From JANNYA01 sp031422315 (GTDB lineage Bacteria > Pseudomonadota > Gammaproteobacteria > Xanthomonadales > SZUA-5), in the NCBI GenBank assembly GCA_031422315.1, contig JANOQN010000011.1:1-64000 (forward strand): a stretch of 64,000 bases of DNA. The letters run 5' to 3'. Numbering within the stretch: the stretch's first letter is position 1; each line of letters opens with the position of its first letter. The notes beneath the pieces were generated by a model that did not search any database, was not told the DNA's origin, and saw nothing but the letters and a program-made list of their open reading frames with translations. Positions 44,091 to 52,707 of the stretch are shown in pieces. The position numbers were made by a program, and so were the translations under genes.

Positions 44091-45053
44091 ATGCAGAAAC
44101 GAAAATTATCTAGCAGGCTAAAGCCGTTGGTTTGGCTGGCACTGTTTGGATGCTTGATCGGTGCCGGGTTTTACTGGGGTGATTTCTTGGCAAAACCTAA
44201 GTTAGATCACACGCAAATCAACGCTGATGCTACCGAGGCGCTTGCCGCCGTTGCAGCAGTTCGGCAACCGCCGGAAACATCTCAGCATGCCGCGCATACT
44301 CACGATGTGCCGATCGCGCTGCGCTTTCAAAGCGATGATGATTTCAAACAAAATAAACACTGGTTTGAGGCCGGAAAAATCCAGTCGAGCGGGAATTTTC
44401 AAGCCAGCATGACGCCGCTGGTGTTGGATAAAAGCTGCGCTGCAAACCTGCATGTGCAGCACCCAAGCTTAGAAGCCGCGATTTCCGAGCAGCTGGGTTT
44501 TGATGTCTCACAAGCTGTGCCAGAAGATATTTTGGTCGAAGATTTTGCCCAGTTTTGGACGCAAAACGGCCGCTATTTTAAATTGGGTGCACGCTGGGAC
44601 AAGCGTTTGCCCGCGCTGTATGAGCTGAATCTTTTTAGCGCTGCGGATGCGGCATTTGCGAGTGATGTGCAAAACCTGCCGCTGCCGATGGCGCAGACCG
44701 GCAAACTGGATGTAATTTCATTTGGCGAATTCGTCGAACGGGTGCTGGCACAGGCGGAAAAATCCGGCGCCGTGCGTGGCGCTCGCTTGGTACATGCGCG
44801 GCCGAATATGCAGGGCCCAGCGCACGATCTAAAGCTAAATAACGGTAGGCCGGTCAGCTGGGCGTTCGGCACTGGCCGCTGCCAGCTGCGCAATTCTGGC
44901 AGCGCATTTTGCAAGTGCGCAATGGGTGCAGAGCTCGCCGCGATTGATCATTCCGCAGTAACCGTAGTCGATATAAACGCACGCAAGACGATTAACCCCG
45001 AAGCTAAACCCAAAGCCCCAGCCCAACAGGATGAGAACTATGTCATTGACTAA
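44091..45053 (+). CDS. Hypothetical single-pass membrane protein
   Basis: About 320 aa from the ATG at 44091, which has AAGG before it; the frame opens at 44046. One membrane helix lies near residues 12-30 (VWLALFGCLIGAGFYWG), then a large extracytoplasmic part with no family that I recognise. Two CxC or C-x-C-like pairs (GRCQLRNSGSAFCKC) near the C-terminus suggest disulphides or metal binding. It overlaps the peptidase gene start by 14 nt and follows gspA at 173 nt. Confidence 0.65.
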   Translation: MQKRKLSSRLKPLVWLALFGCLIGAGFYWGDFLAKPKLDHTQINADATEALAAVAAVRQPPETSQHAAHTHDVPIALRFQSDDDFKQNKHWFEAGKIQSSGNFQASMTPLVLDKSCAANLHVQHPSLEAAISEQLGFDVSQAVPEDILVEDFAQFWTQNGRYFKLGARWDKRLPALYELNLFSAADAAFASDVQNLPLPMAQTGKLDVISFGEFVERVLAQAEKSGAVRGARLVHARPNMQGPAHDLKLNNGRPVSWAFGTGRCQLRNSGSAFCKCAMGAELAAIDHSAVTVVDINARKTINPEAKPKAPAQQDENYVID

Positions 45054-46707
45054 TATTGTTCGCGGATTTACCTGCATCAGCGCACTCGCGCTCGCACCCG
45101 CTGCCAGCGCCGCCTTGCTGCTAATCGCACAGGATACCTTTATTAAAACCACTACTGCGCAAGCATCCAGCTTGCCTGCGGCGAGCAAATGTTTGATCGC
45201 CAAAGGGGTAGCGCTGCAGGTTAATAGCTCGACCTTGGATGCGGCGGATCACATCAAGGTAACGCTGCCGCGCGCCTATGTAGGCTGCGCTTTAACCACT
45301 GGATTTATCTATCAGCCGCATACCTCGACTGAGGCAAACGCGCTCAGCGTGATTAGCGCCACGGTATTCAAAAAAACCACGGCAAGTTCCAGCACGCTGC
45401 CCGCAGCTAGTAAATGTGATATGCCGGTCGGTGCTTATGGACTATCCAGCGGCGTGGTAGCGGAAACCGGGCATTTGAAAGTGAATCTCAAAGCGATTTT
45501 ACCCAGCTGCAGCTTTTCTTTAGGGTATGTTTTTGACGGCCATGCGAAAGCCGGCATTCAAACACTGAGCTTGGCAGGCAGCACCTTTTTCAAGAAAACC
45601 ACCGCCGATTCCAGCGCACTTCCGGCCGCGGATAAATGCCAGCTGCCAGTCGGCAATTACGCGCTCACCAAAGCCGCGACGACCAGCGGTTCGCACTACA
45701 GCATAACGCTGGCTAAAGCCGTGGCAGGCTGCGGATTTACCAGTGGTTTTGTATTTTTCCAGCCCACCTATTTGGCAGAACCCAATGCAGCGCCCGCGCC
45801 GACCAGCTATCAAATTCCAATGCCAAGCGGATTTGCGTTGGGCGGCGGATTTGGCTGGTGCGTATGCCGTAACGTCGGTACCAGTCCGCATATTGGTCAA
45901 GACTGGAATGCCGACGTTGCGGAAAAATCAGTCGCATTGGCGAACGGAACGATCATTGAAAAGTTTTTCGATGACGAATGTGGGCACGGATTAGTTTTGC
46001 GCGATACCAGCGGCGCGAATTGGGTTTACAACCATCTCAATAGCAATCCAATTGCAGTGAATCAAAATGTGACTAAAGGTCAGTTTTTCGGCAATCACAG
46101 CAGCTACCCCACGCCAGGCTGTGGCACGGGTCCTCACTTGCATTTAGAACGCGAAACGGCAGGGGGATTCGCCGATACGGCGCGCTTCAAATCCTGTGAA
46201 GCCGGTCCTGAGCCATGCAAGTTCGATCCTAATAAACCGTTTGTCGCAAAATCACTGCAAATGAGTGAAGCTGGCAGTTTAGTTGTAAGCGATTTAGCCA
46301 GCGAAGTCGAAACTCTCAAACCTGCACAGTGCCGCACGAACCCAGCAGGTTATCCAGAAGTGGACGCCGCTTTATTAGCAAACTACCCACTAGCGGGCAG
46401 CGGTATCAGCGCAGTGGCGATTGCTGAAGCGGTTGGCGATCAACGCCAGCTGACGATTGGCGCTGCGATTTCCGGCAATAGCGCCAATGCCTGTAAGTTA
46501 GGTAACTGCCTAAGTGCGATCTCTGTAGTTGCTGAACTCAGCGATGGCACGCTCAAACGCGTCCTGCACGATGGCACGATTAAAAATCGCGCCGCCGCCA
46601 TCTTGGCCGAAGAAGCCAACTGCATGCCGCCTAGCGCTACCGGCAAAATCTATTTGCTGCTGAAAGATCAAAGCGGTGCGAAATTCCGTAAAGAAGTTAC
46701 GCTCTAG
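45040..46707 (+). CDS. Secreted M23 (LytM-type) metallopeptidase with N-terminal repeats
   Basis: About 555 aa from the ATG at 45040, preceded by AGGATGAGAACT; the frame opens 9 nt earlier. A signal peptide ends near residue 24 (ASA). Three tandem repeats of about 80 residues follow (about 30-250), each with (F)xKxTTAxxSxLPAAxKC and a Cys-containing end. The M23 domain lies at about 280-400: HIGQDWNAD carries the first zinc His and Asp, and GTGPHLHLE the second zinc His pair. The enzyme probably cuts peptidoglycan cross-bridges. The C-terminal 150 residues are Cys-containing and unassigned. Confidence 0.87.
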   Translation: MSLTNIVRGFTCISALALAPAASAALLLIAQDTFIKTTTAQASSLPAASKCLIAKGVALQVNSSTLDAADHIKVTLPRAYVGCALTTGFIYQPHTSTEANALSVISATVFKKTTASSSTLPAASKCDMPVGAYGLSSGVVAETGHLKVNLKAILPSCSFSLGYVFDGHAKAGIQTLSLAGSTFFKKTTADSSALPAADKCQLPVGNYALTKAATTSGSHYSITLAKAVAGCGFTSGFVFFQPTYLAEPNAAPAPTSYQIPMPSGFALGGGFGWCVCRNVGTSPHIGQDWNADVAEKSVALANGTIIEKFFDDECGHGLVLRDTSGANWVYNHLNSNPIAVNQNVTKGQFFGNHSSYPTPGCGTGPHLHLERETAGGFADTARFKSCEAGPEPCKFDPNKPFVAKSLQMSEAGSLVVSDLASEVETLKPAQCRTNPAGYPEVDAALLANYPLAGSGISAVAIAEAVGDQRQLTIGAAISGNSANACKLGNCLSAISVVAELSDGTLKRVLHDGTIKNRAAAILAEEANCMPPSATGKIYLLLKDQSGAKFRKEVTL

Positions 46708-46722
46708 CGCATGGTTGCTACT

Positions 46723-46750
46723 ACCGCCAAACCGATTTTGGTTTGGCGGT
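46723..46750. terminator. Hairpin between convergent genes
   Basis: Perfect 11-bp stem ACCGCCAAACC/GGTTTGGCGGT with a 6-nt loop, 16 nt after the M23 peptidase stop. No U-run follows on either strand, so intrinsic termination is uncertain; it may act both for the M23 gene and for vapBC, which converge here. Confidence 0.5.
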
Positions 46751-46862
46751 GGTGTTGGTAGATTGGGCTGCATAGTACCTGCCAACCCGTTCTCGGCTCG
46801 CGTGTACAGCTTTAAACTACGGGTTAAAGGTCATAGCTGCCAACCCTGAAATTAACTTGGGG

Positions 46863-47261
46863 TTAATCTAGTTTCACCAATTTCAAGTCCGTTTTCTCAG
46901 CGATCCTCACAAAGTCACGGTCTTTGGCCAGCAGTGCCTGAGCGTCGCGAAGGCAGAGCTGAGCAATCACGCAGTCGATGGTTGAGCGGATCGTCACGCC
47001 TTTGGCCCGGCAAGCACGGTACAGCGCGGCGGCAGTCATGTAGTCTTTGCGGCTTGGCTCGGGTATTTCGGTAAATGCCTCCAGCAGTTGCGCGATGCGC
47101 TTGGCCTCCGTATCGTTTTTCAAACCCAGCAATATTTCAGTTAGCACCAAGCCGGGTAGGCCAATGGGCTCGTTGTCTTTAATTGCGCGGCTCAAGCGCT
47201 GTGCCTGGTCGGACGAATGACCGTTGAAAAAATCAATCCAGACAGAGGTATCAACAATCAT
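46863..47261 (-). CDS. vapC: VapC-type PIN toxin
   Basis: 132 aa. A PIN-domain ribonuclease: MIVDTSVWIDFF with Asp4, LPGLVLTEIL with the second acidic residue Glu42, STIDCVIAQL with Asp, and LLAKDRDFVRIA with the last acidic residue. Start at 47261; the frame opens at 47318 inside vapB. The start overlaps the vapB stop as ATGA. VapC toxins cut tRNA or rRNA and are held by the antitoxin. Confidence 0.93.
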   Translation of the reverse strand: MIVDTSVWIDFFNGHSSDQAQRLSRAIKDNEPIGLPGLVLTEILLGLKNDTEAKRIAQLLEAFTEIPEPSRKDYMTAAALYRACRAKGVTIRSTIDCVIAQLCLRDAQALLAKDRDFVRIAEKTDLKLVKLD

Positions 47262-47473
47262 TCGGCGGTTGCATCGTTTAGCCGTGGCCTGCGCAACTCG
47301 TCCAAATTGCCCTGCCAAGCTACTTTGCCACGCAGCGCGAGCAATTGCTTGCGTTTGAGCGATTGAGCCAGTTCAACCAGGGCTGTATTGACAGCCGCTT
47401 TTTTACTAATGAACTGACCTAAATCCATTACTTGGTCGATGACATCGCGATCCAGTTCAATATGTGTACGCAT
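47258..47473 (-). CDS. vapB: VapB-type antitoxin
   Basis: 71 aa. Begins MRTHIELDRDVIDQVM, the ribbon-helix-helix-like start of the DUF2191 VapB group, with a KKAAVNTALVELAQSLKR helix that follows, then a charged tail (GNLDELRRPR) of the kind that binds the PIN groove. It lies just upstream of vapC with a 4-nt overlap. It presumably binds the operator at 47495-47508 and represses the pair. Confidence 0.88.
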   Translation of the reverse strand: MRTHIELDRDVIDQVMDLGQFISKKAAVNTALVELAQSLKRKQLLALRGKVAWQGNLDELRRPRLNDATAE

Positions 47474-47494
47474 GATTCACACTCTTTTAGGCGC

Positions 47495-47508
47495 ATAGAA
47501 AAATCTAT
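47495..47508. promoter_or_regulatory. Palindromic operator candidate of vapBC
   Basis: ATAGA/TCTAT arms around AAAA, 22 nt upstream of the vapB start. Ribbon-helix-helix antitoxins usually bind such short inverted repeats in their own promoter. Assignment rests on position and symmetry only. Confidence 0.4.
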
Positions 47509-47570
47509 TTTACGCGCACAAGTTTAACTGAATCCTGCATCACAACTGGTTTGTAGTGTGGTGATCAAAA

Positions 47571-47598
47571 AACCCGCTGACGTCACCGTTAGCGGGTT
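47571..47598. terminator. Hairpin AACCCGCT/AGCGGGTT
   Basis: An 8-bp stem with a 12-nt loop. On the minus strand it is followed by TTTTTT, like an intrinsic terminator for leftward transcription. On the plus strand the U-run is short (TTTCTATT). No gene to the right reads leftward, so it is either a relic or shields vapBC from leftward read-through. The rest of 47509-47795 holds no gene that I can support. Confidence 0.55.
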
Positions 47599-47795
47599 TC
47601 TATTGGAAAACCAGCATCAAGACAAGATGGCTATTGCTCGATTGAATTCGGAGGAAACGTTGCTTTTCCCGCCAGCAGACGGGTTGCTTGGCGGTGGATT
47701 CAAGTGACTGCAAATATATGGCCTGTTTAAGCTTGCCCTGTTACGAATATCGTCGTAGTATTTTACTTCTCAGCTGATTGGCTTAGGAGCAAGCG

Positions 47796-49625
47796 ATGCA
47801 AATACTAAAAACGAGCATTGCGGTAGGTGCAGTTCTGCTGGCGGCGATGATGCCGCGCAGTGCGGCCGATGCATGCGCGCTAGTTTACGACCGAAACGAA
47901 ATCAGGGTTCACGCCAAAGCGGTCGAACCACGCTGGGTTGGCCCGGCGATGTCAGGTTCTTGGTATAGCGCAAGCCGTTCTGGCGAAGGATTCGTGCTGC
48001 AAATTTTACCCGATGGCGAAGCGCTAGCGATTTGGTTTACCTACCCGCCCAAAGGCTCGGCCGCCAAGCAAGCTTGGATTTTGGGGCAAAACGGCAAAAT
48101 CAACGGCAATCGGATTCAATTTACTAACGCTTACACCACGCGCGGGCCCAAATTTGGGCCCAGCTTTAATCCCAGCTTGGTGCAGCGGCCCATTTGGGGT
48201 GAGTTTTCATTTGAGTTCAGCGACTGCAATAACGTCATGTTGCGCTATGCCGGCCCTGCGGCATGGGGCTCAGGCGAACGCGCCTTAACAAGGTTGACTG
48301 AGATTGACGAGCTAGGCTGTAGTGCAAAAACTAAGCTGACTTCCAGCGGCGCTCGCACCATCAGCAGCTTAAAACAGCGCAGCGCAGCTTGGTTTGACCG
48401 CACCCACAGCGGCGAAGGCTGGTTTTTAGAGGAGTTAGCCAACAATCGCTCGCTGCTGTATTGGTTTACCTATGACGATGCCGGCGAACAAGTGTGGACG
48501 GTCGGCAGCAGTAGCCAGCCCGGCGATCAGCGGTCTTTCGATGCGATGTTGCGGCCTATCGGCACCAACTTTGGCGCAGATTTCAAAGCCAGCGATGTCA
48601 ATCGCACCGCTTGGGGCAGCTTGAATTTGGATTTCAGCAGCTGCGATCAAGCCAGCTTGCGCTATCAAGCACCTGCGCCATTTGGTGCTGGCGCGCTTGC
48701 GCCTGAGCGCCTTACCTCACTCGCCAGCACCGTATGCCGAGATAAAGCCGCGCCAAGTCAAGCCGTTGGCGCATGGGGGCAGCTGGCAGTGCTACCCGTC
48801 AAACAATCCGAGTATGGATTTGCGCGCATCGGCGATGAGGTTTTTATGATGGGCAGCTTAGGGCCGGGCGCTAATGCGGCAACGTCGTTTAATCTTGTTA
48901 CTCAGCAAAGCACTAATCTTCCGAACTTGCCAGGATCACGCGATCACCCAGTGGCACTGGCGATTGGCGGGGAGATTTTGGTGGCAGGTGGATATGTATC
49001 AAGCGCGCTAGGCGGCGATTTGCTGAGCACCGGCTTTCGAATCCGCCCCGGCGCTGCGCAGTGGTCAATCGACAACGCATTGCCGCCGGTAGTGGCTAGC
49101 GGCGCGGCGGTGGTGAACAATTTCGCGTATTTTAGCGACGCCAGCGGCTCGGTCTACCAATACGATCCGCGCGCCAAGCGCTATCGACAACTGCCGCAAG
49201 CCCCGGAAATTCCGCGTGATCATTCACAACTGGTGGAATTTCAAGGCGAGCTGTGGCAATTGGGTGGGCGCGACGAGCGATTCAGTGAAACGAATCGGGT
49301 CGCCATATTTGACCCATCCAGTGAAACGTGGCGCATCGGCCCAAGCTCGGCTTTCCCGCGTGCGGGTTTTGCAGCAGCCAGCAACGCGGATCGAATCGTG
49401 ATTGCCGGTGGAGAGTTAATCTTTGGAGGCACCGCATTGGTCGCTTCTGTGGAAGCTATCGCTGTAGGCGCCAATCAATTCGAAAGACTGCCCAACCTGC
49501 CCAGGCCGGTACACGGCATGAGCGCTGCGTTTGTCGGTAAAAAGCTCTATGTGCTTGGCGGATCAAGGCAGGCGGGTGTTGCGCGCAATTTTGGCGATGT
49601 ACAAGTGCTGGAGTTTGAGCAATAG
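47796..49625 (+). CDS. Secreted Kelch-repeat protein with WYSASRSGEGF-type domains
   Basis: 609 aa. Signal peptide at 1-25 (VGAVLLAAMMPRSAADA). Two tandem domains of about 130 residues follow (about 50-180 and 185-320), each beginning with SGSWY or AAWFDRTHSGEGW and ending with a FSxC(D/N)xxxLRY strand; these are common in secreted Xanthomonadales proteins. The C-terminal half (about 330-605) is a Kelch/galactose-oxidase-like beta propeller with blades such as GDEVFMMGSLG, GGEILVAGGYVS, QGELWQLGGRD, ADRIVIAGGEL and GKKLYVLGGSR. GGAG lies before the ATG. It is probably exported; the ligand is unknown. Confidence 0.88.
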   Translation: MQILKTSIAVGAVLLAAMMPRSAADACALVYDRNEIRVHAKAVEPRWVGPAMSGSWYSASRSGEGFVLQILPDGEALAIWFTYPPKGSAAKQAWILGQNGKINGNRIQFTNAYTTRGPKFGPSFNPSLVQRPIWGEFSFEFSDCNNVMLRYAGPAAWGSGERALTRLTEIDELGCSAKTKLTSSGARTISSLKQRSAAWFDRTHSGEGWFLEELANNRSLLYWFTYDDAGEQVWTVGSSSQPGDQRSFDAMLRPIGTNFGADFKASDVNRTAWGSLNLDFSSCDQASLRYQAPAPFGAGALAPERLTSLASTVCRDKAAPSQAVGAWGQLAVLPVKQSEYGFARIGDEVFMMGSLGPGANAATSFNLVTQQSTNLPNLPGSRDHPVALAIGGEILVAGGYVSSALGGDLLSTGFRIRPGAAQWSIDNALPPVVASGAAVVNNFAYFSDASGSVYQYDPRAKRYRQLPQAPEIPRDHSQLVEFQGELWQLGGRDERFSETNRVAIFDPSSETWRIGPSSAFPRAGFAAASNADRIVIAGGELIFGGTALVASVEAIAVGANQFERLPNLPRPVHGMSAAFVGKKLYVLGGSRQAGVARNFGDVQVLEFEQ

Positions 49626-49660
49626 CGCGTACGATCAGGTTTTCTTAAGCGGCACCATCG

Positions 49661-51025
49661 ATGCGAACCGAATACGATAGTTTTGGCCCGATCGATGTAC
49701 CTGACGACGCGCGCTGGGGCGCGCAAACTGCGCGCAGCCTGAAGTTTTTTGCGATAGGCGATCAGCGGATGCCGATCTTGGTGGTGCGCGCGCTGGCGTG
49801 GATCAAGTGGGCAGCGGCAGAAGTCAATGGTGAACTAGGATTGCTAACGGCTGAGACCTCCGCAGCAATAAGCGCAGCTGGGCTGCGGGTGGCGGCAGGC
49901 GAGTTTGATGGCGAATTTCCGCTGTCGGTTTTTCAAACCGGCTCAGGTACGCAAAGCAATATGAATGTCAATGAAGTCGTGGCTAGTTTGGCAAGCGAAG
50001 CATTGGGTAAAAAAATTCACCCGAACGACGACGTCAACCTCGGGCAGTCTTCCAATGATGTATTCCCGAGCGCTATGCATATCGCAGTGGTTATGGCGAG
50101 CAAAGCCATGCTGTTGCCCATGTTGGCGGACTTGATTGTGGCTATGCGCGCTAAAGCTGCGTCATTTGTATCAATTATCAAAATTGGCCGAACGCATTTG
50201 CAAGATGCAACCCCGATCACGTTGGGCCAAGAATTTAGCGGCTACCGCGCGCAGCTGGAATTTTGTCAGCAGCAAATCGATCACGCGCTGCTCGGTTTAC
50301 GTGCACTTGCATTGGGCGGCACCGCAGTCGGCACCGGTTTGAACACGCACCCGGAGTTTGCCAAGCGTGCAATTTTTCTGCTATCGGAAAAATTGAGCTG
50401 CTCATTCGTACAAGCGGATAATTTATTCGCCGCTATGGCAGGCCATGAAGCGTTAGTTAGCTTCCACAGCAGTTTGAAACTCTTGGCAATCACGCTGACC
50501 AAAATTGCCGGCGATATTCGCCTGATGGGCAGCGGACCGCGCGCAGGCCTAGGCGAGCTTGCACTGCCCGAGAATGAACCTGGAAGCTCGATTATGCCGG
50601 GCAAAGTCAACCCGACCCAAATCGAAGCGCTGACCATGGTGTGCGCTCAGGTGTTTGGTCATGACGCCGCCATCAGCTTTGCCGCCAGCCAAGGCCAGTT
50701 CGAACTCAACGTCTACAAGCCGCTGATCGTGCTGGATGTATTAGACAGCGTGCAACTGCTGAGCGATGCCATGCATAGCTTTACCCAGCATTGCGTGCAA
50801 GGGATTACCGCAAATGAGCCACGCATTGCCGAGCTTTTGAACGAATCTTTGATGCTGGTGACGGCACTTGCACCGCATATCGGCTACCAGCGTGCCGCCA
50901 AAATTGCCAAACACGCGCATCAAAATAAGTTGAGCCTTCGAGAAGCTGCACTCGATTTAGCCGAAGTGACTGCTGAGCAGTTTGATGCGTGGGTGGTGCC
51001 TAGATTGATGCTAAGCCCGGGTTAG
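49661..51025 (+). CDS. fumC: Fumarate hydratase class II
   Basis: 454 aa. It hydrates fumarate to malate in the TCA cycle, without an iron-sulphur cluster. Signatures: SVFQTGSGTQSNMNVNEV, VNLGQSSNDVFPSAMH, GRTHLQDATPITLGQEF, and the superfamily GSSIMPGKVNPTQ. The N-terminus starts directly at TEYDSFGPIDVPDDARWGAQT, as in other FumC. No good Shine-Dalgarno sequence is seen. Confidence 0.95.
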   Translation: MRTEYDSFGPIDVPDDARWGAQTARSLKFFAIGDQRMPILVVRALAWIKWAAAEVNGELGLLTAETSAAISAAGLRVAAGEFDGEFPLSVFQTGSGTQSNMNVNEVVASLASEALGKKIHPNDDVNLGQSSNDVFPSAMHIAVVMASKAMLLPMLADLIVAMRAKAASFVSIIKIGRTHLQDATPITLGQEFSGYRAQLEFCQQQIDHALLGLRALALGGTAVGTGLNTHPEFAKRAIFLLSEKLSCSFVQADNLFAAMAGHEALVSFHSSLKLLAITLTKIAGDIRLMGSGPRAGLGELALPENEPGSSIMPGKVNPTQIEALTMVCAQVFGHDAAISFAASQGQFELNVYKPLIVLDVLDSVQLLSDAMHSFTQHCVQGITANEPRIAELLNESLMLVTALAPHIGYQRAAKIAKHAHQNKLSLREAALDLAEVTAEQFDAWVVPRLMLSPG

Positions 51026-51373
51026 CGCGGCCCGCACGCCACAAAAAATCTGCAACAGTACGGCGTCCTCGTCCAACGCGTTCACCAACATCATCAATCA
51101 AGGCAATTTTTTGAGCTGGACAATTCCCAGAACAGCACAGAACAGCACGAGTTGGCGGCGGGCTTGGGTCATGTGATCAGCTTGGCGTGTCGACGCTCGC
51201 GGGGCAATAAGCAATTTGTGCAGAAGCGTGTCGGATGATTCTTACAAAGTTGCGTGTCCGCGCGTCATCCGAGCGTCATCGCGGTTCTCCGCGCGTCATC
51301 TTTGAGCCCTAGGCATAATGCCCGCATTGCTTTAACCGTATATCATTACTCAGCACTCAAGACTTGAGGTCAT
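51026..51373. other. 348-bp gap with short repeats
   Basis: No supportable gene. It holds a 10-bp tandem repeat (CAGAACAGCA twice near 51127-51147) and three copies of GCGTCATC between 51262 and 51300, with CGCG spacers. They are too few and too short for CRISPR and have no clear role. A promoter for the gene at 51374 should lie at the right end. Confidence 0.5.
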
Positions 51374-51814
51374 ATGGTCACAGTAGGTTCGTTATCGCGT
51401 GAGGAAGCTGCTGAGCGTTTTCCATTCCTGGCAGCTCAATACACCGGAAGGCGATCCGCGATTAAGGCGTTTACCCATAGAGCGCCTGAGTTCGTATTCT
51501 GGATTTTCCCAGAAGGAAAACTTTTTGATGCAAAAGACGCGCATCGAAAAAATCTACCCAAAGGCTTTGAGTACATATTAAAAGATGAACCAGATTACGG
51601 CGGTTTTCTTCGTGGCCGCGTGGTGCGCTCGATGGATGGCTTTCAGCTGGTAGTAGTCTATTGCCGTGCGGAAGCATTGGTGCTTCAAGGAGCGCAATCG
51701 CAGCAGTTGCTTTTCGGGCTTTCGCAATTGCCAATTCCGCTCGATGGCGAAGCTTTGGTTGTAAGCGACAACGCGGATATCTATGGCACAGTGTCAGATT
51801 TGAGGGCGCGGTGA
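51374..51814 (+). CDS. Hypothetical protein
   Basis: 146 aa with GAGGT just before the ATG. Mixed alpha/beta composition, no signal peptide and no membrane segment. A segment KNLPKGFEYILKDEPDYGGFLRG and a hydrophobic strand FQLVVVYC are the most ordered parts. I do not recognise a family. It is isolated from its neighbours by 348 and 111 bp, so it is probably expressed alone. Confidence 0.55.
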   Translation: MVTVGSLSREEAAERFPFLAAQYTGRRSAIKAFTHRAPEFVFWIFPEGKLFDAKDAHRKNLPKGFEYILKDEPDYGGFLRGRVVRSMDGFQLVVVYCRAEALVLQGAQSQQLLFGLSQLPIPLDGEALVVSDNADIYGTVSDLRAR

Positions 51815-51925
51815 GGTTTGATAGGGTCGACTGGCTAAAGATTGCTGGTCAATAACGGCATCGCGCGACTACTCCTTTGCAGGACAGATGTTGGCTAGAT
51901 TTATAGTTTTCCAGCAGGAGAAAAT

Positions 51926-52339
51926 ATGCTTGGTTGGGAAGTAACAGTGTATCGAGACCTTAAAGAAAGCGCTTGGCAGTCCACAGTGCGCTGGTTTAAT
52001 AGAACCGTCTTCAAGGTGCACCGAAAAGCAAAGCTAGGGCCAGTTGTAGCAGATTGGAAAACTAGTTTTTTCGGTATCAGCTGGATCGACGAGCTCGTGA
52101 AAGAAGGTAAAGCGACCTATCATGGTGGCTATGGCTATCCATCCAAGTTCACTATGAAGGCTAATGTTTTACTGCCTATCCTCAACGTCGGATTGCCAGC
52201 TAACAATAGCCCACTTCTGATTGGCGATGATTATTTTGTGCCGGAAAAATGGAGCGGCGAAGTGATCTGGAATCATGAGGTTGCTGCAGCTTGCCATCCC
52301 GATGAAACATTGATTTTGCATGCATGGGATCAAAGTTAA
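51926..52339 (+). CDS. Hypothetical protein
   Basis: 137 aa with a strong ribosome site (CAGGAG, 6 nt before ATG). Rich in Trp (seven) and aromatic residues, with no signal peptide. The Gly/Tyr-rich HGGYGYPSKFTMKA stretch is notable. Fold and function are not recognised. It converges on the transposase relic at 52336 with a 4-nt overlap of ends. Confidence 0.6.
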   Translation: MLGWEVTVYRDLKESAWQSTVRWFNRTVFKVHRKAKLGPVVADWKTSFFGISWIDELVKEGKATYHGGYGYPSKFTMKANVLLPILNVGLPANNSPLLIGDDYFVPEKWSGEVIWNHEVAAACHPDETLILHAWDQS

Positions 52340-52587
52340 GTGTTACCTTCTAGCACTATGGCCGCAATGCTCAAAATCCGAGCCAATCCAATCCCAAATA
52401 GCGTGCGCTGCGCCATTTTTTTAGCCTTGTAGATCAACTTTTTCCAATTCACCAACAACGCGTGTATTTCCCGCCCTGTGAAATCAACTAAGTCGATATA
52501 TTCGGCAGCGGTCAGTGTTGGCACATTGAATGATTTGACACCAATCAGTGGCATCAATGGTTCGCTAGCCTTGCTTTGATCGCGCAA
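52336..52587 (-). pseudogene. C-terminal relic of a transposase
   Basis: 83 aa containing LTAAEYIDLVDFTGREI, which resembles the YLELVDWTGR segment near the C-terminus of a Y1/REP-associated transposase group. The following part (basic, Lys-rich, then FGIGLARILSI) fits loosely. The upstream two thirds, with the catalytic HUH and Tyr motifs, are missing. I treat it as a decayed fragment. Confidence 0.45.
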
Positions 52588-52664
52588 AATTTCAGATTTC
52601 GCGCTTTGATGCTGGTGTAGCGCGAAGTGCTGATAACTTCCTTCCGCTTAGCTGCTCAGCGTTT

Positions 52665-52697
52665 GATCGCGTTGGCGGCAGTGCCGCCAACGCGATC
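52665..52697. repeat. Perfect 16-bp palindrome
   Basis: GATCGCGTTGGCGGCA and its exact reverse complement, separated by a single G, lie between the transposase relic and the end of pdeM. No U-run follows on the pdeM strand. It could be a terminator acting with Rho, a REP relic, or a transposase-end structure. Confidence 0.75.
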
Positions 52698-52707
52698 GCT
52701 CTCACCC

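Noticed and set aside
51262..51300. Short repeats of GCGTCATC as a possible CRISPR array
   Set aside because: Repeat units are 8 bp, three in number, with unequal short spacers, and no cas genes are present.
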